Below, piece by piece: positions 7,757 through 17,189 of a stretch of DNA of 64,000 bases; position 1 is the first letter of the stretch; every line of letters begins with the position of its first letter. The stretch is from JBBRNH01 sp038230415 (lineage in GTDB: Bacteria; Bacteroidota; Bacteroidia; Cytophagales; Spirosomataceae), in the NCBI GenBank assembly GCA_038230415.1, contig JBBRNH010000007.1, forward strand, positions 1 to 64,000, written 5' to 3'. The notes under the pieces were generated by a model that did not search any database, was not told the origin of the DNA, and was given only the letters and a program-made list of their open reading frames with translations. The position numbers and the translations under genes are program-made.

Positions 7757-8488
7757 ATGTCAGAAGAAAAAATAATTCAACACTCAAAAAAAGCAATCCA
7801 CGCTATGACAGATAGAACACATACTTGGAAAGAAAGAATCAAAGAAGTATCATTGGAGATTGCTATTATTATTTTTGCGGTTAGTGTTACTTTAATGATG
7901 CATAACTGGAATGACAGACACCACGAAAAAGAAGTGGAAAAAGAATTTTTAACTGGAATTCGAGAAGATTTAAAAACGACTTCAAGTTACTTAGATAAAG
8001 ATATTAAAAGATTTCACTCGACCATACAATATTATGATTCCGTGTGGCAACAAATTAAATCGAATAAAATAGATGCAGCATACATTGACTCTAACAGTTA
8101 TTTTCTAACAAATAGCAGCTACTTTCTTTTTGATAATGGACGTTTTGAAGGTTTTAAGTCATCAGGTAATTTGAAATTAATAGAAAATAATCACTTGCTT
8201 AAAGACCTAATGAGTCTATACTCTGTTAGAATGCCTACTCAACAAAATGTCGATGAAGATATCAATAAGTCGAGACGAGAAGATTTTAATAAATATATCG
8301 GAACAAAAGCGACTTTAGATAATTCAGGCGAGCTCATTGTTTCAAAATTAATTAATGACCCTGCCGTGAAATATCAATTTAGATACTATGGGCAATACCT
8401 ACACGAAATAGAGAATAAAAAGAAAGATTTAATAAAAAAAATGCAATTAGTAATTGATGAAATTGATGAAGAATTAAAGGGAAAATAG
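7757..8488 (+). CDS. DUF6090-like single-pass membrane protein
   Basis: 243 residues. After a charged N-terminus there is one membrane helix (about 34-50: LEIAIIIFAVSVTLMMHNW), then a long charged helical domain with FDNGRFEGFKSSGNL and a coiled-coil-like end (EIENKKKDLIKKMQLVIDEI). This layout matches the DUF6090 family of Bacteroidota, whose function is unknown. Codon use is strongly AT-biased (AAA, ATT, TTA) compared with the GC-rich neighbours, so the gene is probably imported. Its stop codon TAG is the first base set of the right inverted repeat (8488-8503). Confidence 0.75.
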   Translation: MSEEKIIQHSKKAIHAMTDRTHTWKERIKEVSLEIAIIIFAVSVTLMMHNWNDRHHEKEVEKEFLTGIREDLKTTSSYLDKDIKRFHSTIQYYDSVWQQIKSNKIDAAYIDSNSYFLTNSSYFLFDNGRFEGFKSSGNLKLIENNHLLKDLMSLYSVRMPTQQNVDEDINKSRREDFNKYIGTKATLDNSGELIVSKLINDPAVKYQFRYYGQYLHEIENKKKDLIKKMQLVIDEIDEELKGK

Positions 8489-8503
8489 CACTACCGCCAA
8501 CGT
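8488..8503. repeat. Right 16-bp inverted repeat flanking the DUF6090 gene
   Basis: GCACTACCGCCAACGT is the reverse complement of 7672-7687 at 15 of 16 positions. It overlaps the last base of the gene's stop codon. It may be a transposon-like end or the structured recombination site of a gene cassette; no transposase or integrase is nearby. Confidence 0.75.
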
Positions 8504-8680
8504 GGATTTGTGGCAAGTGGGGGTGATGGAAGTACATTGAGCCGCACGAGCGGCCCCGATCAGTAATTTAACTCGGCGGACGTTCGGGCAGAGGAGTTTC
8601 AATCGGACGGGCGACCCCGTTCCCCACCTGACCACAAGCCCTTTTCGTCGTCGTTCCACAAAAAATACAAACATCTGCCA

Positions 8681-8719
8681 ACAAAAAAAGCCCCGGTCTC
8701 TAAACCGGGGCTTTTTTGT
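8681..8719. terminator. Bidirectional Rho-independent terminator
   Basis: The arms ACAAAAAAAGCCCCGGT (8681-8697) and ACCGGGGCTTTTTTGT (8704-8719) pair, with runs of A and T on either side of the GC stem. It lies 16 nt after the stop of the minus-strand protease gene and can also stop plus-strand transcripts from the accessory region. Confidence 0.9.
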
Positions 8720-8734
8720 TTATCACACACGCTG

Positions 8735-10888
8735 CTACTTATTCACGGCAATAATATAGTCGGCCAAAATACGGCCTGTTTCATTCAGATACAGGTCTTT
8801 CTTCTTTTTGGCGGGCTTGGCATCCGGTTTTTTCGGGGTCGAAACGCCCGTTTCGTCAGTTAGGGCAATGGTCTCGTCGGCAGCATCGGGGTCGTCGGCT
8901 TTTTTGGCGGCTAACCGTTTTTTCTCGGCTTCGTCGCGCTCTTTCTGGCGTTTGGCTATCTGCAACGAGACCACCGTGTTTTCTTTGGCCTTGCGGAAGT
9001 CGGCCACTTCCTGCGTGACCTGTTTCAGTTCGGGGTCGGTTTTCAGGCGTTGCTCAAACTGGTCGCGGACGCGGTTCAGCACCCGGTCGTTCACAAACCG
9101 ATTGGTTTCGTAGCGCGTGGTGGCAATCTGATCCCAGGGCAACGCGCTTGGCTGTGAACTTTCACCAAAATCTTCGGCAGAATACCGCGAGGGCAGGGCC
9201 ACGTCCGGCGTAACGCCTTTGTGCTGGGTGCTGCTGCCGTTGATGCGGTAAAACTTCTGAATCGTCAGCTTCACCTGACCGAGTTTGTCCTGCTCTTTGG
9301 GCATCATCCGGTTCAGGTCAATCAGGGTTTGCACCGTTCCTTTGCCAAACGTCTGGCTACCCACAATCAGGCCGCGTTTGTAGTCCTGAATGGCAGCGGC
9401 AAAAATCTCGGAGGCCGACGCGCTGAACCGATCCACGAGAATAGCCAACGGGCCGTCGTAGGCCACCGTTGGGTCATTATCAGACATCACGTCGGTTTCG
9501 CCGTTTTGCTCGCGCACCTGCACCACCGGCCCTTTGGCAATAAACAGCCCGGTGAGGTCAATGGCCTCGATGAGTGAGCCACCGCCGTTGCCGCGCAGGT
9601 CAATCACGATACCGTCAACGTTTTCGGTTTTGAGCGAGTCAATCAGTTTCTTCACGTCGGCGGTGGTGCTGCTGGCTCCTTCTTCGTGCTTGCGCTGACC
9701 CTCAAAATCGCGGTAGAAGAGCGGGATGTTGACCACGCCCATTTTATACGTCCGGCCATTGTCGGAAATTTGAATCACTTCTTTTTTGGCGCGGGCTTCT
9801 TCAAGTTTGATTTTCTCGCGCACAATCCTGATTTCGCGGGGCAACGAGCTGGCAATCGCGTCTGCGGCCCGCACCTGCAACCGAACAACGGTTCCTTTGG
9901 GGCCTTTGATGAGTTTCACGGCATCGTCAACGCGGTAGCCGATTACGCTGACCATTGCGCCATTATCGCCCTGGGCTACGGCCACCACCTTATCTTCTTT
10001 GGCGAGTTGTTTGCCCCGGAACGCCGGGCCACCGGGCAATACATCCACAATTTTGATAAACTCACCGTCTTCACGGAGGAGTGCGCCAATGCCTTCGAGC
10101 GATTGGCTCATTTCCTGATTAAAACGGTCGGCGGCTGGTGCGCCCATGTAGTTGGTGTGCGGATCGAGGGCTTCGGCGAAGGCGTTCATGTACATCTGAA
10201 AGACATCTTCGCTCCGAACGCGGCCTAAGGCTTTGTCGAAATTTTTGTACCGGCTCGTCATCGTGGCCGACACTGCACTGTCTTTCTGACCGGCCAATTT
10301 CAGTTCGAGTGCCTGATTTTTCAGCAACTTGCGCCACAGATCGTTTTGCTCTTCGGCGGTTTTGGGCCACGCAGCTTTCTCGCGGTTGGTATTGAAGCTC
10401 TCGTCTGCGGTAAACACAAACGGCTTTTTAAGCTGCTCCTGCACAAACGCACTGCGCTCCTGCGTGCGTTTTCTGAACACATTATAAACCGAATAGGCAG
10501 CCGCCAAATCACCGTTAATCAGTGCGTCGTCAACCTGAAGGCGGTATTTCTCGAAACTCTGCACGTCAGAAGCCAGCAGATAACTCTTGCTGTTGTCCAC
10601 TTCTTTGAGGTAGTTATCCCAAATCACGGACGACAGCGAATCATTCAGCCGAACCTTGCGGTAGTGGTAGGTAGTGAGCAGACGGGCCACCATTTTCTCG
10701 ACGTTTTCCTGCGACATATTCGGTTTCAGATCGTCAATCGGCAGCGTAGTGCCAGCGGTAACGGCGGCTTCGGCAACGTGAGATGCACCGGGCTGGGCAG
10801 TACTGCGCCGGGCAGCATCGAGCGGGTTGGCATCGGGCTGAAAACTCAGCAACAGCGCGGGCAACAAAGCAATGAGGTATTTCTTCAT
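8735..10888 (-). CDS. prc: Tail-specific carboxy-terminal processing protease (S41)
   Basis: Periplasmic serine protease of 717 residues that trims or degrades proteins from the C-terminus, similar to E. coli Prc. It has a signal peptide (MKKYLIALLPALLLSF), an N-terminal helical domain, a PDZ domain (about 255-345: IGALLREDGEFIKIVDVLPGGPA) and the S41 core. The catalytic Ser lies in DRFSASASEIF and the Lys (about 516) in QTFGKGTVQ. A charged C-terminal region rich in Lys and Asp follows (KKPDAKPAKKKKDLYL). The start at 10888 is preferred over 10900 because it begins the signal peptide. It lies 59 nt after the FKBP gene on the same strand, so the two periplasmic quality-control genes may be co-transcribed. 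Confidence 0.93.
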   Translation of the reverse strand: MKKYLIALLPALLLSFQPDANPLDAARRSTAQPGASHVAEAAVTAGTTLPIDDLKPNMSQENVEKMVARLLTTYHYRKVRLNDSLSSVIWDNYLKEVDNSKSYLLASDVQSFEKYRLQVDDALINGDLAAAYSVYNVFRKRTQERSAFVQEQLKKPFVFTADESFNTNREKAAWPKTAEEQNDLWRKLLKNQALELKLAGQKDSAVSATMTSRYKNFDKALGRVRSEDVFQMYMNAFAEALDPHTNYMGAPAADRFNQEMSQSLEGIGALLREDGEFIKIVDVLPGGPAFRGKQLAKEDKVVAVAQGDNGAMVSVIGYRVDDAVKLIKGPKGTVVRLQVRAADAIASSLPREIRIVREKIKLEEARAKKEVIQISDNGRTYKMGVVNIPLFYRDFEGQRKHEEGASSTTADVKKLIDSLKTENVDGIVIDLRGNGGGSLIEAIDLTGLFIAKGPVVQVREQNGETDVMSDNDPTVAYDGPLAILVDRFSASASEIFAAAIQDYKRGLIVGSQTFGKGTVQTLIDLNRMMPKEQDKLGQVKLTIQKFYRINGSSTQHKGVTPDVALPSRYSAEDFGESSQPSALPWDQIATTRYETNRFVNDRVLNRVRDQFEQRLKTDPELKQVTQEVADFRKAKENTVVSLQIAKRQKERDEAEKKRLAAKKADDPDAADETIALTDETGVSTPKKPDAKPAKKKKDLYLNETGRILADYIIAVNK

Positions 10889-10947
10889 TTGGCGTAGCAC
10901 GGGTTTATAGCGTGATTGGCGGGAGATGCGCTTGGCAACCCCGCTGT

Positions 10948-11715
10948 TTATTTAACAATATCCAATAACTCAACGTCAAAAACCAGCGTTGCGCCCGGCC
11001 CAATGTCGGCCCCGGCTCCCCGGTCACCGTAGGCCAGGTCAGCCGGGATGTAGAGCTTATATTTTGAGCCAACGGCCATCAGTTGCAGGGCTTCCGTCCA
11101 GCCTTTGATCACCTGCGTTACACCGAACTCGGCGGGGCCTCGCTCTACCGAACTGTCAAATACCTTACCGTCAATGAGTTTGCCGGTGTAATGCACTTTC
11201 ACCTTGTCGTTGGGTGTGGGCTTGGCCCCGGTGCCTTCTTTCTCAACCGAATACTGCAACCCGCTGGCGGTGGTGACCACGCCGGGCTTGGTTTTATTTT
11301 CGGCCAAAAAAGCCGTCCCGATTTTTTTATTGCCTTCGGCGGCTTTTGAACTTTCGGCCTGTTTAACGGCGTATTGTTTCTGCATGAAGGTGTTCATCAC
11401 GGCCATCGCCTGATCCTGAGTCAGTTGGGTGACCGCGCCTTTGAGCGCGTCGTTCAGCCCCCGCGCCACGGCATCGGTGTTTACGTTGTTAAGCCCCTGC
11501 TGTTTGAAACTCTGGGCGATGTTCATGCCAATGCCGTAACTCAGCGAATCATTGGCATTGCCGAGTTTTACACCCGGCGCGGCTGATGCGGCTTTCGGTT
11601 TGGCGGCTGCGGAGAGGGGTTTGGCGGGAGCCGGTTTTTTGGTTTGGGCGGTTGCGGTGTTGGCAAACAAAAGAGCCGATGCGATGCCGGCTAAAACGAA
11701 GGAATTGCGCGTCAT
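10948..11715 (-). CDS. FKBP-type peptidyl-prolyl isomerase, Mip-like
   Basis: Exported proline isomerase of 255 residues. It has a signal peptide (MTRNSFVLAGIASALLFANTATAQ) and an Ala/Lys/Pro-rich linker. An N-terminal FKBP dimerisation region follows (about 50-125: SLSYGIGMNIAQSFKQQGLNN), and then the FKBP catalytic domain (about 165-255: VKVHYTGKLIDGKVFDSS, AYGDRGAGADIGPGATLVFDVELL). The pattern is that of Mip/FkpA proteins that help fold outer-membrane and periplasmic proteins. It stands upstream of the prc-like gene on the same strand. Confidence 0.92.
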   Translation of the reverse strand: MTRNSFVLAGIASALLFANTATAQTKKPAPAKPLSAAAKPKAASAAPGVKLGNANDSLSYGIGMNIAQSFKQQGLNNVNTDAVARGLNDALKGAVTQLTQDQAMAVMNTFMQKQYAVKQAESSKAAEGNKKIGTAFLAENKTKPGVVTTASGLQYSVEKEGTGAKPTPNDKVKVHYTGKLIDGKVFDSSVERGPAEFGVTQVIKGWTEALQLMAVGSKYKLYIPADLAYGDRGAGADIGPGATLVFDVELLDIVK

Positions 11716-11890
11716 TGGACTAAAAACGGATTGTGCGAGGGGTCGCTGGTTTGTTAGGTAGAAACGTAAAATAAGCGGATAAAAGTTTGATTTTCCAACC
11801 GACGGATAAATTTACCCGTCAGCCACCCGCAAAAAACCGCGATACCCGTTCTTTGCATCCGGTTCGGCAAACTCAACCCGGCACCTGTTT

Positions 11891-13564
11891 ATGAAAACCC
11901 ATATTCTACCCGCTTGTTTTAGTTTGCTGATCCTGTTGGCGGGCTGGCAACCCGCCCGCGCCCAACTCCGCTGTGCCGACCCGCTGCCGGTTTCAGTGGT
12001 GACGCAGCCTAGCCGCATCGAGTGGCAAAAGTTCCCGGACTTCACGCTGCCGTTTCCCGTCGTGTTTGGTGGCCCGCGTCTCGGCGATACCGATGCCCAG
12101 CCCCTCAAACACGGCTTCAGCGAAATCGTGCTGGTGCAGGATGCCGAGTTTTACCGGGTGGTGCAGCCCAACCAACGGGCGTTGGAGTGGACTGGCTTTG
12201 CCTTTGGCCTGCAACAACCCTGGGAAACCGCCGAAAGCCCCTGGAATAACGACATCGCGGCCTACCGCGCCCGCTGGAATCAGTGGCTGCGCGATGTGTC
12301 GGGCGGGCAGAAAACGGCATCCGGTAAGTATGATTTGCAGGCCGCCCGGATCATGGTGGACATTGAGCGGATTCAGGAGACCGACCCGCGAATCCTGCGC
12401 CTGAAAACCGACCCCACCACGCCAGCCGCCTACAAAGCCCTGACCGACAGCGAGTTTCTGCTCCGTTACAAACGCGACATGGTGACGCTGTATGCCCAAT
12501 CGCTGCAATATATCCGCGATAATGCCGACCTGACCAATGTGCCGATGACGACCTACGGCGATGTGCCGATCAGAAACACGTATCTGAATGTGATTGGCAA
12601 TTCGTGGGCCGACTGGACAACCAACCCCGCCCGCGTACATTATTTGGTACAGGACACCACGAGTTTCAGCAAACCGACCGGCCCGTTTGAGCAGCAGTTG
12701 GATTACCTCACGCCGTCGGCCTATTATTTTTATGACTACCCCAACCGGCTGGCTCCCGACTATCTCGCCTATCTGCTGTTTCAGGTGGAGGCCAACCGCG
12801 CCTGGAGCAGCAAGCCGGTGGTGCCGTTTGTCTGGATGCGCTACCACGATTCGGAGCCGTTTTACCCCAACTTTATTCAGCCGTTTATGGCCGAAGCCAC
12901 CGCTATTTTTCCGTTCTTTTCGGGGGCGAAAGGGCTGTGGCTCTGGGACATTCCGGGTTTTGCCGACCCCGTATCAACGCTCTACCGGCCCAACGATGTG
13001 TATACGCCGTATGAGCATTTTGTGCATGGATTATACCGGCTGTCGCGGTTTTCGGAGATGTTCACGGGTAGCTATGAACTTGTTATCGAAACCCCGGCCC
13101 GCGACCTGATGGACGCGCAAAAACCCGTTTGGCGGGGTGTGGTGAAAGACAGCAAGATTCTGATTGCCGCCCAAAACCCCTACGCCACCACCGACGCACA
13201 GGCAACGAGCATGGTGGTGCGCTACAAAAACTGGCAGCAGACCATCACCCTCACCGGGCGGCAAACCTACCTCTGCCAGTTTGACCTGTCTGTTACGGCC
13301 ACTGAACCGACCGGGCCGGACGCGGTGCAGGTTTTCCCGAACCCGGCCCACACCACGCTGACCGTTTCGCTGGGGTCAGGGCTGCCCCTGCCCTACCCCG
13401 CTACCCTCACGCTGCACGATCTGACGGGCCGGATGATTCGGCAACAGGCCGTTGCGGGTGAACAAACGATGGTTGATGTACGCGGTCTGGCTGCCGGGGT
13501 TTATGTGCTGTGCGTTGGCGAGGGAACCGGGGCCGTGCGCCGACGGGTGGTGATTGCGCCATAA
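11891..13564 (+). CDS. Secreted protein with T9SS C-terminal sorting domain
   Basis: 557 residues with a signal peptide (LLILLAGWQPARAQ). The C-terminal type A sorting domain of the type IX secretion system lies at about 480-557 (VQVFPNPAHTTLTVSL, LTGRMIRQQAVAGEQ, GLAAGVYVLCV), so the protein should be exported to the cell surface. The middle 430 residues have the look of a TIM-barrel glycosidase (IMVDIERIQETD, VPFVWMRYHD, GLWLWDIPGF), with acidic residues at strand ends, but no known family was recognised. No polysaccharide-utilisation genes are next to it. Single-gene unit. Confidence 0.75.
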   Translation: MKTHILPACFSLLILLAGWQPARAQLRCADPLPVSVVTQPSRIEWQKFPDFTLPFPVVFGGPRLGDTDAQPLKHGFSEIVLVQDAEFYRVVQPNQRALEWTGFAFGLQQPWETAESPWNNDIAAYRARWNQWLRDVSGGQKTASGKYDLQAARIMVDIERIQETDPRILRLKTDPTTPAAYKALTDSEFLLRYKRDMVTLYAQSLQYIRDNADLTNVPMTTYGDVPIRNTYLNVIGNSWADWTTNPARVHYLVQDTTSFSKPTGPFEQQLDYLTPSAYYFYDYPNRLAPDYLAYLLFQVEANRAWSSKPVVPFVWMRYHDSEPFYPNFIQPFMAEATAIFPFFSGAKGLWLWDIPGFADPVSTLYRPNDVYTPYEHFVHGLYRLSRFSEMFTGSYELVIETPARDLMDAQKPVWRGVVKDSKILIAAQNPYATTDAQATSMVVRYKNWQQTITLTGRQTYLCQFDLSVTATEPTGPDAVQVFPNPAHTTLTVSLGSGLPLPYPATLTLHDLTGRMIRQQAVAGEQTMVDVRGLAAGVYVLCVGEGTGAVRRRVVIAP

Positions 13565-13685
13565 ACTACTCAAAACCCAACAGGCTACCGGCCAGGCTCA
13601 GGCCGGACAGACTATCGGCTTGGGTCAACGACACGCACAACGGCTGTGGACAATTGTTGGGCGATAAGAGTAAATTGAGTGATTA

Positions 13686-13718
13686 TTTGTCACAACACCC
13701 TTTCGTAGTCATATTTGC
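13686..13718 (+). promoter_or_regulatory. Bacteroidota-type promoter for the small DUF4177-like gene
   Basis: TTTG (13686-13689) and CATATTTGC (13710-13718) fit the -33 and -7 elements with a 20-nt spacer. The ATG is 27 nt downstream. Confidence 0.55.
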
Positions 13719-13744
13719 ACAGTTAAAAATAAACTCATAAAACA

Positions 13745-13945
13745 ATGAAAGAATACAAAGTTGAGTCCCTGATTTACTACTCGAAAATAACGCTTGACTC
13801 AGAACACATAGCGAAAGATTCTAAACTAGAAATTCAGGCAAAACTTGACCAATACGCTTCACAAGGGTACAGGCTAACGTCCACAACGGCCACTAATTTT
13901 GGACTTGCTATCTACGTTTATCTGTTTTTTGAAAAAGACATTTAG
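13745..13945 (+). CDS. Small DUF4177-like protein
   Basis: 66 residues: MKEYKVESLIYYSK then ...LDQYASQGYRLTSTTATNF...YLFFEKDI. The pattern of an N-terminal strand, a helix with 'L-x-x-YASQGYRL', and a last strand ending in FEK matches DUF4177, a small fold of unknown role. It has its own promoter, an A-rich leader and AT-rich codons, unlike the genes around it. No partner gene is visible. Confidence 0.7.
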   Translation: MKEYKVESLIYYSKITLDSEHIAKDSKLEIQAKLDQYASQGYRLTSTTATNFGLAIYVYLFFEKDI

Positions 13946-14058
13946 CGGGAAAACCGACAACTCGTAAAGCAGCAAAAAAGGCATGACCAACAAGCACGAA
14001 AAGGTGCTATTGTTTCGGGGCTTTTTTTGTACTTTTATCCCATTCCCCAACGCTCAAC

Positions 14059-17000
14059 ATGGCAAATCTCTCAACAACGTCCATCAATCGCCCGGTGCTG
14101 GCGGTGGTGCTTTCGCTGCTCATTCTCATTTTTGGGGCCATCGGATTTTCGTACCTCGGTGTGCGCGAATTTCCCAGTATTGACCTGCCCGTTGTAACGG
14201 TGCAGACAACCTACACCGGGGCCAATGCCGACATTGTGGAATCACAGATCACGGAGCCGCTCGAAGAAAGCATCAACGGTATTTCGGGCATCCGAACCCT
14301 GAGCAGCAGCAGCCGCGACGGACGCAGCACGATTACGGTTGAGTTTGAACTCAGCGTGAACATCGAAGACGCGGCCAACGACGTGCGCGACCGCGTGAGC
14401 CGCTCGGTATCGCTGCTGCCGCCCGACGTTGACCCGCCGGTGGTTGCCAAAGCCGATGCCGACTCGAACCCGATTTATTTCCTGCAACTGCTGTCTAAAA
14501 AACGCTCGCTGCTCGACCTCAACGACATTGCCGTGCGGCAGTTCAAGGAGCGGTTCCAGACTATTCCCGGCGTAAGCAGTGTGCAGCTTTGGGGCGAGAA
14601 AAAATACGCCATGCGCCTGCGGATTGACCCCGTAAAACTGTCGTCGTACCGGCTCACGGCCATTGACGTATCGCAGGCATTAGCCAAACAAAACATCGAA
14701 TTGCCGTCCGGCTCGGTTGAGGGAGCCAACACCGAACTGACCGTCAGGACGCTGGGCCGGATGACCACCCCCGCCGATTTCGATAACCTGATCCTGAAAG
14801 AAAACGCCGATCAGGTTGTGAAATTCAAAGATGTGGGCTTCGCCGAACTCGCCCCCGAAGTGGAGCGCACGTTGCTCAAACGCGACGGAACGCCGATGGT
14901 GGCCGTAGCCGTGATTCCGCAGCCGGGTGCCAACCAGATCGAAATCGTGAATAACGTTTATAAAAAACTCGATCAGATCAAACGCGACCTGCCGCCCGAC
15001 GTGGAAGTGCTGCTCGGTTTCGATTACACGCAGTTTGTTCGGCGGAGCATCGAAGAGGTTCAGGAAACGATTTTGATCGCCTTCGGGCTGGTGGCACTCA
15101 TCATTTTCCTGTTTCTGCGCGACTGGCGCAGCACCATTATTCCACTCACGGCCATTCCGGTTTCGCTCGTCGGTGCGTTTTTCATCATGTACGTTTGCGG
15201 CTTTTCGATCAATGTATTGACCCTGCTCGGTATCGTGCTGGCAATTGGGCTCGTGGTTGACGATGCGATTGTGGTATTGGAGAATATTTACGCCAAAATC
15301 GAAGAAGGAATGTCGCCCTACAAAGCGGCTGTGACCGGCTCAAACGAGATTTATTTCGCCGTTATCTCCACCACCATCACGCTGGCGGCTGTGTTTTTGC
15401 CGGTGATCTTTTTGCAGGGCATCACGGGTCGGCTCTTCCGCGAGTTTGGGATTGTAGTGGCCGGATCGGTGCTGATTTCGGCGTTTGTGTCGCTCACGCT
15501 TACGCCCATGCTGGCTTCCAAACTCCTGAAAAACCGCAAACGGCAACCCTGGCTATACCGCACGACGGAGCCGTTTTTTGTGTGGATGATTGCCGGTTAT
15601 GAGCGGTCACTGCGGGGGTTTCTGCAACTACGCTGGTTAGCCTGGGTTATTATGGTTGCCATGATTGGTATTGTGTATGGACTGTTTCGGTTCAATGCGA
15701 TACCGTCTGAACTGGCCCCGCTCGACGACCGGGGCGGGTTCCGTATCTCGGCCACCGCGCCCGAAGGAGCCACCTTTGAGTATATGCTGGCCTACACCGA
15801 CAAAGTGGCGGCTTATATCCGCAATACGTTTCCCAAAAACGAGATCATCGGCGTTACGGCCATCACCGCGCCCAGCTTTGGCACCGGAGCCACCAACACC
15901 GGCAACGTGCGGGTGATCCTGAACGAGAGACCGATCAGAACCAAAACTCAGCAGGAGATGGTGGATGCCGTTGCACCCAAAATCAAGCAGTTTAGCGGGG
16001 CCAAAACCTTTGTGTTGCAGGAGCAGACTATCAGCACCGGGCAACGGACGGGCGCGGGGCTGCCGGTGCAGTTTGTGATTCAGGCCAACAAATTCGAGAA
16101 CCTCCGCAAAGCCCTGCCGGAGTTCATGAAACGGGTCAGCGCGTCAGACAAGTTTGCGGCCTCCGACGTGAACCTGAAATTTACCAAACCCGAAATCCGG
16201 CTCGAAATCGAACGCGACAAAGCCCTCAACCTCGGCGTGTCGGTGCAGGACGTAGCCCAAACGCTGCAACTCGGCCTGTCGGGCCGTCGGTTTGGGTATT
16301 TCATCATGAACGGCAAGCAATATCAGGTTATCGGGCAGATTGACCGCACCGACCGAAACGACGTGACCGACCTCAAATCGCTGTATGTCAAGAACAACCG
16401 GGGCGAGTTGATTCAGTTGGATAACCTCGTGAAAATCAGCGAAGAAAGCACCCCACCCACGCTCTTCCGCTACAACCGCTATGCTGCGGCCACCGTGCAG
16501 GCGGGGCTGGCAAAGGGCGTAACCCTCGGCGATGGTATTGCCGAAATGGAACGCATTGCCGCCGAAACCCTCGATGGCTCATTCACGACCGCGCTCGATG
16601 GCACGAGTAAAGAATTCCGGGAAAGTTCGTCGAGTCTGTACTTCGCCTTTGGCCTGGCCCTTATTTTGATTTACCTCATTCTGGCCGCGCAGTTCGAGAG
16701 TTTCGTGGACCCGATTATCATTCTCCTCACCGTGCCGCTGGCCGTATGCGGGGCGTTGCTGTCGCTCTGGGATTTTAGCCAAACCCTCAACGTATTCAGT
16801 CAGATCGGGATTATCACGCTGATTGGCTTGGTCACCAAAAACGGGATTCTGATTGTAGAGTTTGCCAATCAGCGCAAAGAACACGGTGCCAGCAAGCACG
16901 ATGCCGCCCTCGACGCAGCCGTGTCGCGGTTCCGGCCCATTCTGATGACGAGTTTGTGTGCGGCTCTGGGTTTGTTGCCGGTCGCGCTGGCGTTGGGGTC

Positions 17001-17154
17001 GGGTTCCGAAAGCCGCGTATCGATGGGGATTGTGGTGGTGGGCGGGCTGCTGTTTTCTACCGCTCTCACGCTGTATGTGATTCCGGCGGTGTACACGTAT
17101 CTGTCGCGGGCGGGCGTTCCCAAGCCGGAAGAACTGGTGGAGGAACTGGCCTAA
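14059..17154 (+). CDS. RND multidrug efflux permease, AcrB/HAE1-like
   Basis: Inner-membrane proton antiporter of 1031 residues. The proton-relay acidic pair is seen in GLVVDDAIVVLENI, and the matching Lys in GLVTKNGILIVEFAN. The permease starts MANLSTTSINRPVLAVVLSLLILIFG as HAE1 members do, and two large periplasmic loops are present. Such pumps need a membrane-fusion protein and an outer-membrane channel, usually encoded next door. None is here, so this is an orphan permease gene that must use partners from elsewhere. The drug range cannot be read from sequence. Confidence 0.95.
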   Translation: MANLSTTSINRPVLAVVLSLLILIFGAIGFSYLGVREFPSIDLPVVTVQTTYTGANADIVESQITEPLEESINGISGIRTLSSSSRDGRSTITVEFELSVNIEDAANDVRDRVSRSVSLLPPDVDPPVVAKADADSNPIYFLQLLSKKRSLLDLNDIAVRQFKERFQTIPGVSSVQLWGEKKYAMRLRIDPVKLSSYRLTAIDVSQALAKQNIELPSGSVEGANTELTVRTLGRMTTPADFDNLILKENADQVVKFKDVGFAELAPEVERTLLKRDGTPMVAVAVIPQPGANQIEIVNNVYKKLDQIKRDLPPDVEVLLGFDYTQFVRRSIEEVQETILIAFGLVALIIFLFLRDWRSTIIPLTAIPVSLVGAFFIMYVCGFSINVLTLLGIVLAIGLVVDDAIVVLENIYAKIEEGMSPYKAAVTGSNEIYFAVISTTITLAAVFLPVIFLQGITGRLFREFGIVVAGSVLISAFVSLTLTPMLASKLLKNRKRQPWLYRTTEPFFVWMIAGYERSLRGFLQLRWLAWVIMVAMIGIVYGLFRFNAIPSELAPLDDRGGFRISATAPEGATFEYMLAYTDKVAAYIRNTFPKNEIIGVTAITAPSFGTGATNTGNVRVILNERPIRTKTQQEMVDAVAPKIKQFSGAKTFVLQEQTISTGQRTGAGLPVQFVIQANKFENLRKALPEFMKRVSASDKFAASDVNLKFTKPEIRLEIERDKALNLGVSVQDVAQTLQLGLSGRRFGYFIMNGKQYQVIGQIDRTDRNDVTDLKSLYVKNNRGELIQLDNLVKISEESTPPTLFRYNRYAAATVQAGLAKGVTLGDGIAEMERIAAETLDGSFTTALDGTSKEFRESSSSLYFAFGLALILIYLILAAQFESFVDPIIILLTVPLAVCGALLSLWDFSQTLNVFSQIGIITLIGLVTKNGILIVEFANQRKEHGASKHDAALDAAVSRFRPILMTSLCAALGLLPVALALGSGSESRVSMGIVVVGGLLFSTALTLYVIPAVYTYLSRAGVPKPEELVEELA

Positions 17155-17189
17155 ATTTTTTGTATATTCGGCAGTAAACAATAACGGCC

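Noticed and set aside
8511..8521. TGGCAAGTGG near 8511 as a further heptamer array
   Set aside because: Only one unit is present and there is no inverted arm.
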